Origin: Oryzias latipes
Lineage: Eukaryota > Chordata > Actinopteri > Beloniformes > Adrianichthyidae
Assembly: GCF_002234675.1 (NCBI RefSeq)
Contig: NC_019864.2
Location: forward strand, 15,021,582 to 15,085,581
Reading direction: 5' to 3'
DNA: 64,000 nucleotides
Shown here: positions 60,829 to 64,000 of the stretch, piece by piece
Position numbering within the stretch: the stretch's first letter is position 1
Layout: every line of letters starts with the position of its first letter
The notes under the pieces: generated by a model
What the model was told of the DNA's origin: nothing
Database searches by the model: none
The model's input: the letters and a program-made list of their open reading frames with translations, nothing else
Position numbers and translations under genes: made by a program

Positions 60829-63365
60829 TCAGTCGGGAGGAAGGAGGTCGTGCAAACGAAAGCGCTCTTGGATGCGAGGTCTGACGTCTTCGTTCTGCCA
60901 AGAACATTCAACAACGACAGTACGGGTTTAGAAATGTGCAATCTTTCATCAAAGCTACCAAGCTCAGGAAATGTTTGATTTTTTATTAATTAATACTAAA
61001 TTAATCTGGGGATCAATAATGAAAATATTGGGGTTTTATGATTTGAATTCAACTAAACAATAATTTATAAGTTATACTAAACTAGACAAAACTAAGCAAT
61101 AATCAATGATCAATTCAATTCTAACAAAACGTCATGCATCATCACACTAAAATGTGACCAATATCCTACAAATCTATCTGCATAGAAGGACTTTACACCA
61201 TAAGAGGAGGAAGGCTGTGGTTCAGCGTACGTACCAGCTCCACCAACTTTTCCAGGAAAGGGACGAGTTTTAGAAGCTCGTTGTCGTTTTTGTCCACAAA
61301 CCAGCTTTCAATAGGGATTCCATTGGAAAGCTAAACAACAACAAAAATGATGTGCTCTTAATGATCCACAATGCAAAGACAAGCCTTAAATAGTCCTACT
61401 CTGTCATTTAACATGACTAGTACCGGTACTTAGCAGAAAATGACCTACAAAAACATTTTGGAGGTTACCTGATAAGCAAAGGCTTGGGGGGAGTTGTCAA
61501 TTATAACCGTTTTGGAGAGATCCCGTCCCAGAATGTTGAGGTCTTTGATGTAGTTTCCTTGAACGCAGACGCAGTGTTCCCGAAATAACCGATGTCTGTT
61601 TGGGGACATTCAATAATGTTAAAAACAAAGAAAAGGGAAATGAATTACAACAGCAAAAATACAACAGCAGAAGTTCAAAGGATTTCAGGATATTAAAGAA
61701 AAGCACAAACATCATTTTTAAATTATTTTGTTGACTGACCTCACTAACTGTTTTTTGGGATCCAGGATGTTGAGCAACTTGTCAGCGTAGACTTTTTTTG
61801 AAGCCGTGAAGAGAATGATCTGAAATGTTTGCGGTCGATGGTGAATAAACAAGATTCAGACGTCATTTCAGGGACTGTAAAATGATGTGAAGAACACTGA
61901 AGACGTCCCTCACCTCGTATAACTGAGACATGCGCTCTAGAAACTCTCTGAAAAAGGGCCTCAATCGAACATAAACCTTCACATTTCAAAGAAACAAACA
62001 TATATTGTTGACCACAGCAGCAAAAGAAGTGAAGTTCTTTGACAATGAATGTTTTTTTGCAGATAATACCTGGTATATTACATCCTGAAAAAGCACAGGG
62101 AAAGTGAGAGCAGCGTCTTCTAACTCATTTAAACTACAGTGAACCAGAGTTTCATCCTGGCAAAGAAAAAGAAAAGAATTTATTAGATAAAGTGTACTTC
62201 TTAGAAGACATCAATACTTGTGAAACAGTCTGTTACCAGATCCAGAACCAGAGAGAACTCTGGTGTGCTGCGTGTCTTCAAAGGTAATGCTGGTTTTCGT
62301 GTTAACTGCTCTTCTGTCAGAGGAGGCACATGCTTGATGAAGTAGTACCTTCAATCAGAAATTCAAATTAAAAAATGAACGTATGTAGAGATAGAGTTTT
62401 AATGTAAGTCTATGATGCATTGAAAACAAAATAAGTAAATAAATAAAAATACACTAACAAGAAAAAATACAAGTATAAACCTGTAAAACTTAGATTTACC
62501 GATTAATTAAACCAATATGTGAAATATCTGTTAATCTAAAATGTTGTCCATAAATATATATTATCTTATCTATAATGCTAATTCCTAAAAAGTCACTTTA
62601 ATAATGTCAGAGCAGAGGTGTAAACAGAAACCCCCATGCAGAGTTTGGGTTTTTGCTTCCACCTAGTGGTCAAAGTCTATATGTCCCTGAGAAACACCCC
62701 AGTTACAGCACCAAACATGGGGTTGCCTGTTTTACCATCTCATTTATACAAATCATGATACAAAAAAGGCAGTAAATTTCACTCTGAACATTTGAATGAA
62801 CTCACGGGTCAAAAACTTCCCACTCGTCTTCATAGGAGGTTTCTGGAGGGGCTGAGGGTATCGAATGTGGATAGCTGCCAACTGACATGCACCCGGGAGC
62901 TGGTGACAGCACAGGTTACAGAGAAACGTGAACAATGAACCTCTTCATAACTGACAAACAGGTTTTTGGATGAGAACCAGGGAATACACTGCAGTTGGAA
63001 GAGCACTTCTTTTCTAATGTGACAGACTGTTAGCACTTTACTGACCCTTTATTAAAGCATAATAGAAAATAGAAACAACACTAGAAAATTCTGTCCATCA
63101 GTTTCTCAAACTTCTAAAGCTAGATGAAGCTTTAGAGAGAATTTACCCGTTAATGGGGGCATGTCCGTCTCTGTGATGATTTCTCCTTCTTCTATGGAAG
63201 TGTCGGAGGTAATCTGAAGTCTCTGTGGTAACACGGATGAGGAGTAACACTGACTGATTCCTTCTGTGGATGTCAGGGTGCTACTCTGCATTTCTTCGGC
63301 CGGTTCGATGTCCAGTTGTTTCATGATTTCCTCGGCCTCCACTGCTTGGCCCGGAGAATCGGAGC
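60829..63365 (-). CDS. CTDSPL2: CTD small phosphatase-like protein 2 (3' part)
   Basis: HAD-family serine/threonine phosphatase of the SCP/FCP group. Nine exons on minus: 63147-63365, 62806-62899, 62237-62348, 62070-62156, 61914-61976, 61740-61819, 61469-61595, 61235-61330, 60829-60894; GT/AG borders, frame continuous, about 314 residues. The catalytic DLDET motif is split by the intron between 62237 and 62156 (LVLDL/DETLVHC); the nucleophile is its first Asp. Further matches to the family: [50 protein letters not shown] and the C-terminus [12 protein letters not shown]. Exon 63147-63365 ([24 protein letters not shown]) is the variable acidic N-terminal region. The first exons, with the basic nuclear-targeting N-terminus, lie beyond the window. 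No defect is seen in the part present. Confidence 0.95.
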
Positions 63366-63569
63366 CTGGAGTGGCTTCAACAAGACGGAAAGAACAAGAA
63401 AGGTCAGGCTACAACATAAAATGTAAATACTACTCCGCCATCCAGAACAACATCCTCCATTGAACCTTCACTTAAATGTAGTCTTGCATCCGAATATACA
63501 ATTCTCCATAATTTCCATGTATACATTCACTTATGCATTTATTATCTTATGACAAATTATACAGCTTCC

Positions 63570-63588
63570 CCCCCCCCCCCCCCCCCCA
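63570..63588. repeat. Poly-C run
   Basis: Nineteen consecutive C inside the first visible CTDSPL2 intron. Similar G or C runs occur at 6453-6471, 7607-7622, 17187-17203 and 50157-50178. Confidence 0.9.
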
Positions 63589-64000
63589 CTCCCTTTTAAG
63601 CAGTTAATCAAACTATATTTGATCATTCTTATATTTAATGGATTAAATGTGTCATGTGTGTAATTTCTATAAATGCAAATATGTCTATTTACGATTAGGA
63701 GGAATTATAACATGAATTATAGAAAGGACCATCTTTTATTTTCCGACCAATTTATGACTCAATATCTCAAATTAATTTGATATAGGTTTGTTTTTTTTTT
63801 GTCTATTGTATATCTTGCTTAAAAGCAATAAACAATAAATACAAGAATAGTGTGTATGCTTCATGAGCAAAGGATACTACAGAAATGTGTACCTTTTAAT
63901 TTGTTTGTGCATAAATCCATTCAGGCCTTTAAACATTTCATTTGATCTAAACAACCATGTCAATCAATATTATTTTGTCTGTTTTTTTTCTCATTTTAGG

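Noticed and set aside
63342-63342. Translation start of CTDSPL2 at 63342
   Set aside because: The codon is GTG inside an exon whose upstream part (SDSPGQA) matches the family; the real start is beyond the window.

Overview
The window is nuclear DNA of a bony fish. Intron-split vertebrate genes sit in AT-rich DNA full of teleost-type repeats: L1, L2/CR1-like and RTE LINEs, tRNA-derived SINEs, Tc1 elements, and hAT and PIF/Harbinger MITEs. A percomorph, perhaps medaka-like, fits the repeat types, but the species cannot be fixed from the sequence. UBE2Q2, SCAMP5, PARP16 and CTDSPL2 all have human orthologues on the long arm of chromosome 15, so this is a conserved block.

Layout. 1-4.2 kb: a possible terminal exon (minus), an RTE LINE relic and a MITE. 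4.2-5.7 kb: a short CALHM-family gene (plus) whose frame stops in the fourth membrane helix. 6.0-8.0 kb: a repeat mosaic with L1-type 3' ends facing opposite ways. 8.57-9.65 kb: an intronless gene for a 358-residue coiled-coil protein, flanked by two diverged copies of a ~95-bp sequence. 10-14 kb: transposon fragments, including a 686-bp Harbinger-type MITE and a SINE with perfect 17-bp target duplications. 16.1-26.3 kb: UBE2Q2, complete, 13 coding exons, 377 residues, with an overlapping upstream ORF. 27.2-36.6 kb: an L2-like LINE (plus) split by a near full-length L1 (minus); the junction carries a 0.96-kb fold-back palindrome. 37.5-45.6 kb: SCAMP5 (minus), complete, 6 coding exons, 230 residues. 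46.6-50.9 kb: PARP16 (plus), complete, 6 coding exons, 328 residues, head to head with SCAMP5. 51.9-54.2 kb: a dead Tc1 element and a SINE. 54.7-56.0 kb: a secreted IGFBP-N-domain protein (minus), 4 exons, 220 residues, not assigned to a named gene. 58.2-59.7 kb: a relic DNA transposon with a THAP-like fragment. 59.8-63.4 kb: the last nine coding exons of CTDSPL2 (minus), whose 5' part lies beyond the window.

The genes do not form one pathway. They cover ubiquitin transfer (UBE2Q2), secretory vesicle trafficking (SCAMP5), ADP-ribosylation at the ER (PARP16), protein dephosphorylation (CTDSPL2), a large-pore channel family (CALHM) and a secreted growth-factor-binding-like protein. No new multi-gene system is evident. 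The best leads are the fold-back palindrome in the nested LINEs, the unassigned IGFBP-domain and coiled-coil genes, and the truncated CALHM gene. Exon borders were read by eye from GT/AG sites, frame continuity and remembered family sequences; no alignment or expression data were available.
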